Part shown: positions 8,536-17,238 of the stretch, one piece after another | Layout: every line of letters begins with the position of its first letter | Numbering within the stretch: position 1 is the stretch's first letter | DNA from: Leptotrichia trevisanii DSM 22070 | GTDB taxonomy: Bacteria > Fusobacteriota > Fusobacteriia > Fusobacteriales > Leptotrichiaceae | Direction of reading: 5' to 3' | Length of the DNA: 64,000 bases | NCBI RefSeq assembly: GCF_000482505.1 | Contig: NZ_AXVL01000009.1 | Location: 62,001 to 126,000, forward strand | Made by a program: the position numbers and the translations under genes | Notes under the pieces: model-generated | What the model saw: only the letters and a program-made list of their open reading frames with translations | Database searches by the model: none | What the model was told of the DNA's origin: nothing

Positions 8536-10932
8536 TTAAAAAGTATGTTTAAATCCAATTGTTCCTCTATATCCAGAACGTCTTGAATTACCAAACGACT
8601 GTTCATATCTTGTGTCAATGTATAAATTACTTTTTTGTCCTAATGGTGCTTGTGCTCCTAAACCTACTTCTCCCCAAGTTGTGCCAAGTTTCTCAGTTAC
8701 TTTGTCAGAACCTATGTTTGTGTATTTATTTTCATATTTTGTAAAATCATGCCAGACATTTGCTACAACATAATATGTATTCGTTCGCCCTTCATCCGAA
8801 TTTCCGTTATAAGAAAGTTTAATCCCTGTTCTTCCACGCAACCCATTTCTGTTATCCTGACTTACCTTTCTCAACCCGTCATTAAATGATTTTGTGTTCA
8901 AATATTGATATATTAACTGTGCCTGCGGCTCAATTGCCCATGTCCCATCTTTCCCAATTCCAAATGATTTTCCAATTTCTCCTGAAAATAATAGTCCATA
9001 TCCTCTCTGTTTTGCATCGTAATCATCTCTTGATTTATATTTATTTTGTAAATATGAAACTTGTCCCACCAAATCATAATATGAACCATTTTCTGTATAT
9101 TTTGTTTTTGTGATTCCCAATGAGATGCTTTCCGCCTTTCCTTTCCCTGTATATTTATCATCGGAAATTCTTCCATTTTCTGCACGGTATCTGTCAAAAA
9201 AATCTGAACTTGCCCTGTTATATGAAATATATCCGCCTAATAAGTGATTATTTCCATTTTTATCCTTATTTATTTTAAAGTCATGCCCCAGCTGCACTCC
9301 ATAAAGATTACTTTCATGCTCAAATCTTTCCTTACCTTTTTCACTCACACCGCTACCGTAAACTCTTGTCCACAACTGTCCTTTACCAGCCGTCATATTT
9401 TCCAGATCTAATATTCGATTCTCTCCTCTTCTTTCATGTAAAGTTCCAACAGAAGAATACCCCATTTCCATATTCACTTTCGGCATTAACACATAAGCTG
9501 ACACCGGCTGTGCCATAATATAGATTGGATGACTCGAACCTGAACCACCAGCACTTATAGCACTTCCAGCTCCACCAACCACTCCAGTAGTGGCTCCAGA
9601 TCTACCAAGAGGTGCAATAGTCCAATAATATTCCCAGATACCATTGACTTGTCTGCTGGTAAGTTGAGCCTCTGCCGCTCCAGCTGTTTTTGCAGTTCCA
9701 GTAAATGCAGTTGGTGTAGAATTTCCAGCTACTTTTACAACTGGGACACTATTTATCCGTTGTGATAGTTGCTGAACATTTCCGTCTAAAATATTTTGTT
9801 TTGCTTCATCATCATAAGAAGCTGGAATAACTTTAGTATTTCCTGTTGCATTTCCAGTTATATACATTAAATCTGATTCAGAATTCCCACCATTTTCATC
9901 TCCTGGAGCATTCCAAATAGTATTCATTATTATATTTCCATTATTTCCACGATAATTTCCTTCAATTGTCAAAACATCTTTATAAGAACCGTTATAAAAA
10001 TTTATTTCTCCAGCATTCATTAATGTTCCATCATTATTAATTCCATCAGAAGTTAATTTTATAGTATACTTACCAGTTTCATTATCTGCTTCTGTTGGAT
10101 AAAAAGTTGCATCTAAGATACCCTCATTTCCAATATTTAATGAATTAATCGTTGTTGTTGTTGAACCATTTGTGTAATTTTTGGTTAGTGACCATCTAGC
10201 TTCATTTTCTAAATTTACATTTATGATGGATTTTCCTTCTTTATGCATTAATCCAGTTATAGCTGTATTTCCTGTTGCATTGATTGTTAATTCAGAATAC
10301 TTATTATTAACTGTATCTCCTTCAACTTCTACTACCCAATTATCATTTGCAGTGATTCCAGAATTTTCATCATCTCCTGTCGTTCCTATCAAATTAAGTT
10401 CTGCCCCTCTTACGTTATATCCATTCTTAGCTTCTACTTTTATTACTGATACTCCTGAACCGTTTAAAGCAGGAATTTTTATATCTTTAAATGTTACTTT
10501 CTGATTTGTACCATTAATATAAGTTCCTGTTGTATCTGTTACTGAATACAAAACGATGTTATCTTCACTCAAAAACTCCGCCTTATTTGTTATACCAGTT
10601 CCAGAAAACTCTGTATTTGAACCAGAAATTGTTATTAATGGCCTCGCTGTGTAAGGTGTTGTCATAGTTGTAGACTGTACTTCTCCATTTCCAGTATAAG
10701 TAAGTTTTTTTCCATCATCTATTTTAAAAATTCGCCTAGCATTACCATTTATATTAATTTCCCCATCTCCTGTGCCTGAATTTACAATGTATTCTCCATT
10801 TGCATTTGGGGTTATTGGCACTGCCATCCCCAGTCCACCTGTCATTAAAAATGTTATTAACAGCATTTTTGTATATTTGTATTTTTTCTTTAAAATTCTT
10901 TTTAAAAATCTTTCCGTTTCTTTAAACAGCAT
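8536..10932 (-). CDS. Autotransporter (type Va) surface protein
   Basis: A 798-residue secreted protein. The N-terminus (about 40 residues, RFLKRILKKKYKYTKMLLITF then a Gly-rich cleavage region) is the long basic-plus-hydrophobic signal typical of fusobacterial autotransporters. Residues about 45-480 are a repetitive Asn/Gly/Thr-rich passenger expected to fold as a beta-helix, followed by an Ala/Gly linker. From about residue 510 the sequence is a 12-stranded beta-barrel translocator ending in the canonical aromatic GTIGFKHTF. The passenger likely acts on the cell surface as an adhesin, but no enzymatic motif is visible. AAGGAGAG precedes the ATG. The stop lies 15 bp from the convergent RNA promoter. 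Confidence 0.9.
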   Translation of the reverse strand: MLFKETERFLKRILKKKYKYTKMLLITFLMTGGLGMAVPITPNANGEYIVNSGTGDGEININGNARRIFKIDDGKKLTYTGNGEVQSTTMTTPYTARPLITISGSNTEFSGTGITNKAEFLSEDNIVLYSVTDTTGTYINGTNQKVTFKDIKIPALNGSGVSVIKVEAKNGYNVRGAELNLIGTTGDDENSGITANDNWVVEVEGDTVNNKYSELTINATGNTAITGLMHKEGKSIINVNLENEARWSLTKNYTNGSTTTTINSLNIGNEGILDATFYPTEADNETGKYTIKLTSDGINNDGTLMNAGEINFYNGSYKDVLTIEGNYRGNNGNIIMNTIWNAPGDENGGNSESDLMYITGNATGNTKVIPASYDDEAKQNILDGNVQQLSQRINSVPVVKVAGNSTPTAFTGTAKTAGAAEAQLTSRQVNGIWEYYWTIAPLGRSGATTGVVGGAGSAISAGGSGSSHPIYIMAQPVSAYVLMPKVNMEMGYSSVGTLHERRGENRILDLENMTAGKGQLWTRVYGSGVSEKGKERFEHESNLYGVQLGHDFKINKDKNGNNHLLGGYISYNRASSDFFDRYRAENGRISDDKYTGKGKAESISLGITKTKYTENGSYYDLVGQVSYLQNKYKSRDDYDAKQRGYGLLFSGEIGKSFGIGKDGTWAIEPQAQLIYQYLNTKSFNDGLRKVSQDNRNGLRGRTGIKLSYNGNSDEGRTNTYYVVANVWHDFTKYENKYTNIGSDKVTEKLGTTWGEVGLGAQAPLGQKSNLYIDTRYEQSFGNSRRSGYRGTIGFKHTF

Positions 10933-11235
10933 ACTCTCTCTCCTTGTCTATTTTTTCTCAAAACATTAAATTTATATATAAAACTCGTAATATGATAACA
11001 CTTTTTATTTTTTATGTCAAATTTTCATTTTAATAATATGTTAAAATTACTAACATATATTTTATAGTTTTTGTTTGAATATAGTTAATAAACAGCTATC
11101 GAACACAAAAAAATAAAATTAGTCAATTTAAAAATTTTAATATTTTTTATTTACCCAAATAATAAATAAATACTTCAAATTTTATTAAATTTATTATATA
11201 ATATGCAAGGAAATATTTTTTAGAAAAAAAGGATT
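10933..11235. other. AT-rich intergenic region between divergent autotransporter and argS
   Basis: About 300 bp of very AT-rich sequence separating two divergent genes. It should hold both promoters, for example TATAAT-like boxes near 11195-11205 for argS. No ORF, repeat or stable hairpin stands out. Confidence 0.5.
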
Positions 11236-11295
11236 ATGCGTTATCCCTTAATTAACGTAAATTTTGTGAAAGGAAAGGATAAAGATTTTAAAATA

Positions 11296-13020
11296 ATGGA
11301 ATTATTGACAATTAAATTAAAAAAATTGTTTTCAGAAAATATAAATAATATTTTTGGTGCTGATTATACAGAAAAAGTCGATATTCAAAATTCCACGAAA
11401 AAGGAATTTGGGGATTTTCAGACGAATTTTGCGATGGTTAGTTCAAAATTAATTGGAAAAAATCCACGAGAGATTGCAAATACACTTGTAGATAATTTTG
11501 CAGAAAATGATATTATCGAAAAGCTGGAAATTGCGGGGCCGGGATTTATCAATATTTATTTGAAAAATAGCTTTTTAAATGAAGAAATAAAAAAAGTGGA
11601 AAATGAAAAATATGATTTTTCCTTCTTAAATACAGACAAAACTGTAATTATCGACTATTCCTCTCCCAATATTGCCAAGAGAATGCACATCGGACATTTG
11701 AGGAGCACGATTATTGGGGATTCCATAAAAAGAATTTTACAGTTTTTGGGATTTCATACGCTTGCTGATAACCATATTGGTGATTGGGGGACGCAGTTTG
11801 GAAAGCTTATTGTGGCCTATAAGAATTGGCTGGACAGAAAAGCTTATGCAAAAGATCCGATTGGAGAACTGGAAAGAATTTATGTGCTGTTTTCTGAAGA
11901 ATCAAAAAAAAATCCTGTTTTGGAGGACGAAGCACGTGAAGAGCTGAAAAAGTTGCAGCTTGGAGATGAGGATAATCAGAAATTGTGGAAGGAATTTATT
12001 GATATTTCACTAAAGGAATACAACAAAGTTTATGACAGGCTTGATGTAAATTTTGACTATTATTATGGTGAATCATTTTATAACGATATGATGCCCTCTG
12101 TTCTTGATGAATTAAAGAAAAAAGGTATCGCAAGGGAAGATCAGGGAGCATTAGTCGTATTTTTTGAAAATGACAAACTGCCACCTGCGATTGTCCAAAA
12201 AAAAGACGGAAGTTTCTTGTACACGACTTCTGATTTAGCTACAATGAAATTTAGAAAAGATGAATTAAATGTAGATGAGGCTGTTTATCTGACTGATGAC
12301 AGACAACAGAATCACTTTAAGCAAGTTTTTGAAATTGGAGAATTGCTGGGTGAACCTTATAATTACAAAAAAACTCATGTCGTGTTTGGAATTATGAGAT
12401 TTGGTGACGGAATGATTTTTTCTTCCAGAAGTGGAAACATAATAAGGCTTGTTGACTTGCTGGATGAGGCAAAAACTCAAGTTAAAAAGATAATTGATGA
12501 AAAAAATCCTAATATTCCAGAAGATGAAAAAGAGAAAATTGCTGAAATTGTGGGAAGCGGAGCTATAAAATACTTTGATTTGAGCCAGAACAGAACTTCT
12601 GATATAACATTCACCTGGGACAAGGTACTTAGCTTCGAAGGTAACACAGGGCCTTATCTGCAATATACTTACGTACGGATTATGTCTATTTTCAGAAAAT
12701 TGAAGGAAGAAAATATTAGTGTGGAAAATAAAGATATTATTTTGGAAAATATGAGCGGCATTGAGCGTGAACTGGCAGTTGAGCTGCTGAGATTCCCGCA
12801 GACAGTAGTAAAATCTTATGAAAGCTATCGTCCAAACATAATTGCCGATTATTTATTTGACACAGCCAAGTTATTTAATAACTTCTATAATTCAAGCTCT
12901 ATTTTGAAGGAAGAAGATAAAAAAGTTATGGACGCACGAATTTTACTGGCGGAAAAAACGGCATTTGTATTAAAGGAAGGGCTTAGCCTTCTTGGAATAA
13001 ATACAGTAAACAGGATGTAA
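11296..13020 (+). CDS. argS: Arginyl-tRNA synthetase
   Basis: A class I aminoacyl-tRNA synthetase charging tRNA-Arg. The HIGH signature is present in AKRMHIGHLRST, the KMSKS loop is replaced by FSSRSGNIIRL as in many ArgS, and the C-terminus ends in NTVNRM, the family's typical Met end. An N-terminal Add1-like domain and a C-terminal anticodon-binding all-alpha domain (from about residue 450) are present. I favour the ATG at 11296 (MELLTIKLKKLF), which gives the family's usual N-terminus. An in-frame ATG at 11236 has an adjacent AAGGA and would add 20 residues, so the start is uncertain. Monocistronic as far as visible. Confidence 0.95.
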   Translation: MELLTIKLKKLFSENINNIFGADYTEKVDIQNSTKKEFGDFQTNFAMVSSKLIGKNPREIANTLVDNFAENDIIEKLEIAGPGFINIYLKNSFLNEEIKKVENEKYDFSFLNTDKTVIIDYSSPNIAKRMHIGHLRSTIIGDSIKRILQFLGFHTLADNHIGDWGTQFGKLIVAYKNWLDRKAYAKDPIGELERIYVLFSEESKKNPVLEDEAREELKKLQLGDEDNQKLWKEFIDISLKEYNKVYDRLDVNFDYYYGESFYNDMMPSVLDELKKKGIAREDQGALVVFFENDKLPPAIVQKKDGSFLYTTSDLATMKFRKDELNVDEAVYLTDDRQQNHFKQVFEIGELLGEPYNYKKTHVVFGIMRFGDGMIFSSRSGNIIRLVDLLDEAKTQVKKIIDEKNPNIPEDEKEKIAEIVGSGAIKYFDLSQNRTSDITFTWDKVLSFEGNTGPYLQYTYVRIMSIFRKLKEENISVENKDIILENMSGIERELAVELLRFPQTVVKSYESYRPNIIADYLFDTAKLFNNFYNSSSILKEEDKKVMDARILLAEKTAFVLKEGLSLLGINTVNRM

Positions 13021-13144
13021 AATTTATAGTTTTAACCCTTTATAAAATAGCAATAAAGCTATCTTAACTAAAAAAGAGAAACAAATTAATCAAAAAACAA
13101 TTTTGATTTAATGGTGGTTTAATGATTATAGTGTATACTATATT

Positions 13145-13220
13145 CAGATCGATTAAAAGATCTGAAACCTCAATTAACCCCCCCTTTTATGGCCCTCTTT
13201 TTTAAGAGGGCTTTTGTCTT
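13145..13220 (+). ncRNA. Candidate small RNA with C-rich single-stranded region
   Basis: TATACT at 13134-13139 can start an RNA near 13145. It would contain a 5' hairpin (TTCAGATC 13143-13150 with GATCTGAA 13159-13166, perfect 8 bp), an unpaired stretch with seven consecutive C residues (13178-13184), and an intrinsic terminator (GCCCTC 13192-13197 with GAGGGC 13206-13211, then T-run). The -35 box is weak. C-rich unpaired seeds in other sRNAs target G-rich Shine-Dalgarno sequences. It could instead be only the argS 3' region. Confidence 0.5.
13192..13216 (+). terminator. Intrinsic terminator after argS / candidate sRNA
   Basis: A 6-bp GC-rich stem (GCCCTC/GAGGGC) with a T/A loop is followed by TTTTGTCTTTT. 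Confidence 0.8.
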
Positions 13221-13300
13221 TTGTAACTTTTTAGATTTAAAAAGACAAATAAAATAAGTTAGTAAATTTAAAAAAATAAATTATAGAAAAGAGGAGAACA

Positions 13301-13594
13301 ATGGCAAAGAAACAACAACAACAATTTCTTTATGATTATAGAAATGATCATAGTGATGAAAGTAGCAAAAAATTAGCAAAAACTGCACTTATTTTGTTTA
13401 TTATTTCAGCATTGCTTGTGGCACTTTCACATTTTGTCCTAATTGAAAAAAAGGCAGAATTTGAAAAAAATATACCTGCACTTAAGGAAAATAAACAAAA
13501 GCTGGAAAAGGAAGTGAACGCCCTTAATAACAGTATTAAACACAGCGAGGACACTTACAAGAAAACAGAAGCATTAGTAAACAAATACAAATAA
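13301..13594 (+). CDS. Small membrane protein with coiled coil, unknown function
   Basis: A 97-residue protein with a charged, Gln-rich cytoplasmic N-terminus (residues 1-24), one transmembrane helix (about 26-48) and a Lys/Glu/Asn-rich coiled-coil tail (about 52-92). The topology resembles FtsL/DivIC-type division proteins, but no family signature is certain. GAGGAGAAC precedes the ATG. It lies 21 bp ahead of the polysaccharide deacetylase gene, whose product also has an N-terminal membrane anchor and coiled coil. The two are likely co-transcribed and may work together in the envelope. Confidence 0.75.
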   Translation: MAKKQQQQFLYDYRNDHSDESSKKLAKTALILFIISALLVALSHFVLIEKKAEFEKNIPALKENKQKLEKEVNALNNSIKHSEDTYKKTEALVNKYK

Positions 13595-13615
13595 TAATAA
13601 ATGAGAGGTAAAAAA

Positions 13616-14470
13616 ATGAAAAAAGTATTATCAATTGTTGGTATATTACTTGCTATGGCAGGATTTTTATACTCAGGAATAAAAATTTTTGGAACAACTG
13701 CAAAATTTATGGAACATCACAACTTAAAATCAAGTGTAAAAAAATTAACTGATGAAAAAACAAAAAAAGCTGAAGAACTTACTGCTCTTACGAAAAAAAA
13801 TACAGATATGAAAGCTCAATATGAAAAACTTAAAGCTGACAAAAAAATAAAAACCGTTTATTTGACATTCGATGACGGTCCTTCAGGACACACTGATCAA
13901 ATACTTGAAATTTTGAAAAAAAATAATATAAAAGCGACATTCTTTATAATTGGAATCGGAAAAAATTATAATGATTATAAAAAAATAATTGATCATGGAC
14001 ATGTACTTGGGTTGCATACTTATTCACATGAATATAAGGAAGTTTATGCAAATGAGGAAAGTTTCTTTAAAGATCTTTATAAAATAAGAGATGCTGTAAA
14101 ATCAACAACAGGATTAGATGTAAAAATCACAAGATTCCCAGGTGGTTCAAGTAATGCAAAAGCATCTAAAGCTCTAAAAACGGCTATAATTAACAGAATG
14201 ACAAGAGAAGGATATGTATATTTTGACTGGAACTGTGATTCAACAGATGCTTCTGGAAACAATGTCCCTGTAGAAAAACTGGTTAAATACGGTGTCTGCA
14301 CAAATCATCCTGACATAAATGTCCTAATGCACGATACAAATGCCAAGAAAACTACTGTTCAAGCTCTGCAACGAATTATTGACGGATATAGAAAAGCAGG
14401 ATATACATTTGAAACTTTAGACGTAAACAGTCCTAAAATTCAACACGTAAAACAGCCTGAACTAAAATAA
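13616..14470 (+). CDS. Membrane-anchored polysaccharide deacetylase (NodB/CE4 family)
   Basis: A 284-residue protein with an N-terminal membrane helix, a short coiled coil (about residues 45-75) and a NodB homology domain. All five CE4 motifs are visible: TFDDGPSG (motif 1, catalytic Asp and metal Asp), HTYSHEY (H-x3-H metal ligands), RFPGGSS, DWNCDSTDAS and LMHDTNAK. The likely substrate is N-acetylglucosamine in peptidoglycan or a surface glycan, acting outside the inner membrane. The start at 13616 is preceded by GAGAGGT. An in-frame ATG at 13601 would overlap that SD. Confidence 0.9.
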   Translation: MKKVLSIVGILLAMAGFLYSGIKIFGTTAKFMEHHNLKSSVKKLTDEKTKKAEELTALTKKNTDMKAQYEKLKADKKIKTVYLTFDDGPSGHTDQILEILKKNNIKATFFIIGIGKNYNDYKKIIDHGHVLGLHTYSHEYKEVYANEESFFKDLYKIRDAVKSTTGLDVKITRFPGGSSNAKASKALKTAIINRMTREGYVYFDWNCDSTDASGNNVPVEKLVKYGVCTNHPDINVLMHDTNAKKTTVQALQRIIDGYRKAGYTFETLDVNSPKIQHVKQPELK

Positions 14471-14619
14471 CTAAGTAAAAAATAAGTAATTAAACATTAA
14501 AAATATGCTATAATGTAGAAGTGTTTAGCTTTCAAAATTAATCTTTTTAAGTGTAAACACCATAACAAGACTATTCAGTTTCAATGTTATGAAAATTTTA
14601 TTATTTAAGGAGAAAATTA

Positions 14620-15114
14620 ATGAAAAAAATAGTTACTATGCTTACAGGTTTAGTAGTATCACTATCATTAGTTGCTGAAACAAATACTAATACCAATATA
14701 ATTTACATAAAAAATGAAATGATAAAAGCTGTTGATAATGGTGCTGGCTTATACGTTGCAAAACCAAACCAAACTTCTACAAAAGAAAAAACTTCAAATT
14801 CAGGACATTCTAAACATTCACAAACTGGAGTTGCTTCATACTATGGCAAAGGATTACATGGAAGCAGAACAGCTAGCGGTGAAAGACATAACAGACACGA
14901 AATGGTGGCAGCACACAGATCTCTTCCATTTGGTACAAAAGTAAAAGTTACAAATTTGAACAATGGAAAAGAAGTTATTGTAAAAATTAACGATAGAGGC
15001 CCTTTTACAAAAGGACGTGTAATTGATTTAAGTTATGGGGCTTTTTCAAAAATCGAAAATCCTGGAAAGGGAATTACAAAAGTAAAACTTGAAGTTTTAA
15101 ATTCTTTAAAATAA
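14620..15114 (+). CDS. rlpA: RlpA-like septal ring lytic transglycosylase / double-psi beta-barrel protein
   Basis: A 164-residue secreted protein with an N-terminal signal peptide (about 1-19). A Ser/Lys-rich linker leads into the RlpA double-psi beta-barrel. Its signatures are [33 protein letters not shown] and [19 protein letters not shown]. RlpA proteins cleave denuded glycan strands of peptidoglycan at the division site. There is no lipobox Cys and no SPOR domain, so it is a short soluble or periplasmic form. AAGGAG precedes the ATG, and it follows the deacetylase gene after a 150-bp gap that probably holds its promoter. Confidence 0.9.
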   Translation: MKKIVTMLTGLVVSLSLVAETNTNTNIIYIKNEMIKAVDNGAGLYVAKPNQTSTKEKTSNSGHSKHSQTGVASYYGKGLHGSRTASGERHNRHEMVAAHRSLPFGTKVKVTNLNNGKEVIVKINDRGPFTKGRVIDLSYGAFSKIENPGKGITKVKLEVLNSLK

Positions 15115-15179
15115 TTATTTAATTATTTTGGAATTATAATTATAAATTTTGAAATAAAAGACGAAAGGTGGAAAATATA

Positions 15180-15890
15180 GTGTTAAATGGTAAAATTGCA
15201 TTAATTACAGGTGGTTCAAGAGGTATCGGGAAGGAAATTGCACTAAAATTTGCAGAAAATGGGGCTACTGTTATTTCTGGAGATTTGATTGATCCCGATT
15301 ATAGCCACGAAAATATTTCACACGTAAAATTAAACGTTACTGACAGGGAAAACATAAAGGAAATTGCAAGTGAAATCAAGGAAAAATATGGAAAATTGGA
15401 CATTCTTGTAAATAATGCAGGAATTACAAGAGATGCATTACTTCAAAGAATGAAGGAAGCTGACTGGGATTTAGTAATTGATATTAACTTAAAAGGTGTC
15501 TACAATGTAATGCAGGGATTCGTTTCACTACTGTTAAAAAGTAAAGCCTCAAGTGTAATCAATATGGCTTCTGTTGTAGGAGTTGATGGGAATGCAGGAC
15601 AAACTAACTATGCTGCTACAAAAGGTGGAGTTATCGCCATGGCAAAAACTTGGGCAAAGGAATTTGGTAGAAAAAATCTTAGATCAAATGCAATTGCACC
15701 AGGATTCATCGAAACAAATATGACTCATGTGTTACCAGAAAAAGTTGTAGAAACTGTACTTGCAAACACACCTCTTAGAAAAATGGGAGATGCTCAGGAC
15801 GTTGCAAATGCTGCATTGTATCTGGCAAGTGATATGTCTAAATTTGTTACGGGACAAGTTTTAAGAGTTGACGGAGGATTAAATTTATAA
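15180..15890 (+). CDS. fabG: 3-oxoacyl-[acyl-carrier-protein] reductase FabG
   Basis: A short-chain dehydrogenase of about 236 residues, reducing 3-oxoacyl-ACP with NADPH in fatty acid elongation. The cofactor motif is ITGGSRGIGKEIA, the structural motif is LVNNAGITRD, and the catalytic Ser-Tyr-Lys are in NMASVVG and NYAATKGG. The C-terminus is VTGQVLRVDGGLNL. I favour the GTG at 15180, with AAAGGTGG seven bases upstream, over the GTG at 15168, which lies in the SD itself. It stands apart from other fab genes, so another SDR role cannot be excluded, but the C-terminal motif is FabG-like. Confidence 0.88.
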   Translation: MLNGKIALITGGSRGIGKEIALKFAENGATVISGDLIDPDYSHENISHVKLNVTDRENIKEIASEIKEKYGKLDILVNNAGITRDALLQRMKEADWDLVIDINLKGVYNVMQGFVSLLLKSKASSVINMASVVGVDGNAGQTNYAATKGGVIAMAKTWAKEFGRKNLRSNAIAPGFIETNMTHVLPEKVVETVLANTPLRKMGDAQDVANAALYLASDMSKFVTGQVLRVDGGLNL

Positions 15891-15910
15891 TTTAATAAAT
15901 TTATTTAAAA

Positions 15911-16543
15911 ATGTCAAAAAATAAAAAATTCTATGCTTATTTCATTTTAGATACAAATGAAAATGGAATACTTGAAAACTGGACAGATTGTCAAAAAAAA
16001 GTAAGCGGTAAAAAAGCCCGTTATAAATCATTTAAAACTCTTTTGGAAGCACAGGAGTGGTTAAATTCTGGAGCAAATTATAAAAAAAAAGAAAAGACTG
16101 ATTTGACAGAACTGTACTCCGAGCTGGAACGTGATGCAATTTACTTTGATGCGGGAACAGGACGTGGTAATGGTGTGGAAGTCAGATTAACTGATTTTGA
16201 CAGTAATTCGCTGCTTTATAAAATTATGAATGAAAAAAATATAAATGAATTTGGAAATTATTATGTCGCTGACACCAGAACAAATAACTTTGGTGAATTA
16301 GTTGGTATTTATACAGCTTTCGTTTATGCAAAAAAATATGATACAAAAATTATTTGTGGAGATAGCTCGCTAGTTATCGACTACTGGACAAAAGGGCGAT
16401 ATAATAGTTCCAATCTGGAAAATGACACAATTGAACTTATAAAAAAAGTTACTTTTATGAGAAATGAATTTGAAAAAAAAGGTGGAACCATAAAAAAAAT
16501 CTCTGGAGATGTTAATCCCGCTGATTTAGGTTTTCACAAATAA
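15911..16543 (+). CDS. Ribonuclease H-like protein with N-terminal hybrid-binding domain
   Basis: A 210-residue protein. Residues 1-60 (KKFYAYFILDTN, then SFKTLLEAQEWL) resemble the viroplasmin/RNase HI N-terminal hybrid-binding domain. The rest is an RNase H fold with acidic active-site candidates: Asp in IYFDAGTGRGNGVEV, Glu in NNFGELVGI, Asp in ICGDSSLVIDYW and the late Asp in VNPADLGFHK. It would remove RNA from RNA-DNA hybrids. The core lacks the standard YTDGS spelling, so it is a divergent type I RNase H. It follows fabG by 20 bp. Confidence 0.8.
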   Translation: MSKNKKFYAYFILDTNENGILENWTDCQKKVSGKKARYKSFKTLLEAQEWLNSGANYKKKEKTDLTELYSELERDAIYFDAGTGRGNGVEVRLTDFDSNSLLYKIMNEKNINEFGNYYVADTRTNNFGELVGIYTAFVYAKKYDTKIICGDSSLVIDYWTKGRYNSSNLENDTIELIKKVTFMRNEFEKKGGTIKKISGDVNPADLGFHK

Positions 16544-16560
16544 TACAAAAGGAGGCTTTA

Positions 16561-17028
16561 ATGAAAAAAATATTATTAGTAATAATGATGTTGACAATAT
16601 CTGTTATTGGATTTTCTAAGTCCAAAATTACAGATAAAACTTACAAAGGCGATTATACGAGGGCAACAAATACATTTACGTATATAAAAGATAATCTAGT
16701 ATTTCCAAACAAAACTCTTACTTTCACAGTAAAAGATAATTCTGGATTAATGGACAGGATTTACGATTTTATGAAACAAAAATATGGTGTAGAGGATTCT
16801 GACATTGTTACTTTTGATGTAAAAGGAACTGTATCTAAAAATGGTGTTTTAACAATAAAAAAAATACTTAATTACCAAATACCTGAATATAAATTACACG
16901 CATCAGATTTTGGTACTACACCATCAAGTACAAGCACAACTCAAGAAAATTCTGAGACAACTACTACTAATGATTCGTCAAATTTAAACAATCCTGGTTC
17001 TTTCTTTAATCAAGAAACTGGAAATTAA
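16561..17028 (+). CDS. Secreted protein of unknown function
   Basis: A 155-residue protein with a clear signal peptide (MKKILLVIMMLTISVIGFSK), a compact middle part (about 25-118) and a low-complexity Ser/Thr/Asn-rich tail. I do not recognise the family. AGGAGGC lies close upstream, and the gene follows the RNase H-like gene by 17 bp, so it is the last gene before a terminator at 17054. Confidence 0.75.
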   Translation: MKKILLVIMMLTISVIGFSKSKITDKTYKGDYTRATNTFTYIKDNLVFPNKTLTFTVKDNSGLMDRIYDFMKQKYGVEDSDIVTFDVKGTVSKNGVLTIKKILNYQIPEYKLHASDFGTTPSSTSTTQENSETTTTNDSSNLNNPGSFFNQETGN

Positions 17029-17053
17029 TTTTTAATAAATTGTAAAAAGTTAA

Positions 17054-17094
17054 AAGCAAGGGGCTAATATTCCAACCTCTTGCTTATTTTTATT
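17054..17094 (+). terminator. Intrinsic terminator of the fabG-RNase H-secreted protein group
   Basis: AAGCAAG (17054-17060) pairs with CTTGCTT (17079-17085), followed by ATTTTTATT. Confidence 0.8.
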
Positions 17095-17155
17095 AAAAAA
17101 ATTTTTTATAACTGCTCCTCAATCTCATTTTTCAATATCTTAAAATTTTTTTTAA

Positions 17156-17236
17156 TCAATCAAATATTTTTTTATTACCACAACATACAAGATAGCCTAA
17201 TATAAAAGAAATTGGTATAAAAAATATTGAAATCAT
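17156..17236 (-). CDS. Possible 26-residue hydrophobic ORF directly after aroC
   Basis: The ATG at 17236 follows the aroC stop by two bases. It opens 26 codons for a peptide beginning MISIFFIPISFILGYLVCCG. It could be translated by coupling to aroC. No separate promoter or strong SD is seen, so it may be chance. Confidence 0.25.
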   Translation of the reverse strand: MISIFFIPISFILGYLVCCGNKKIFD

Positions 17237-17238
17237 TT

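Noticed and set aside
17156-17236. 26-codon hydrophobic ORF after aroC as a fourth toxin module
   Set aside because: It lacks its own promoter, strong SD, terminator and any antisense partner, so it was kept only as a low-confidence ORF.
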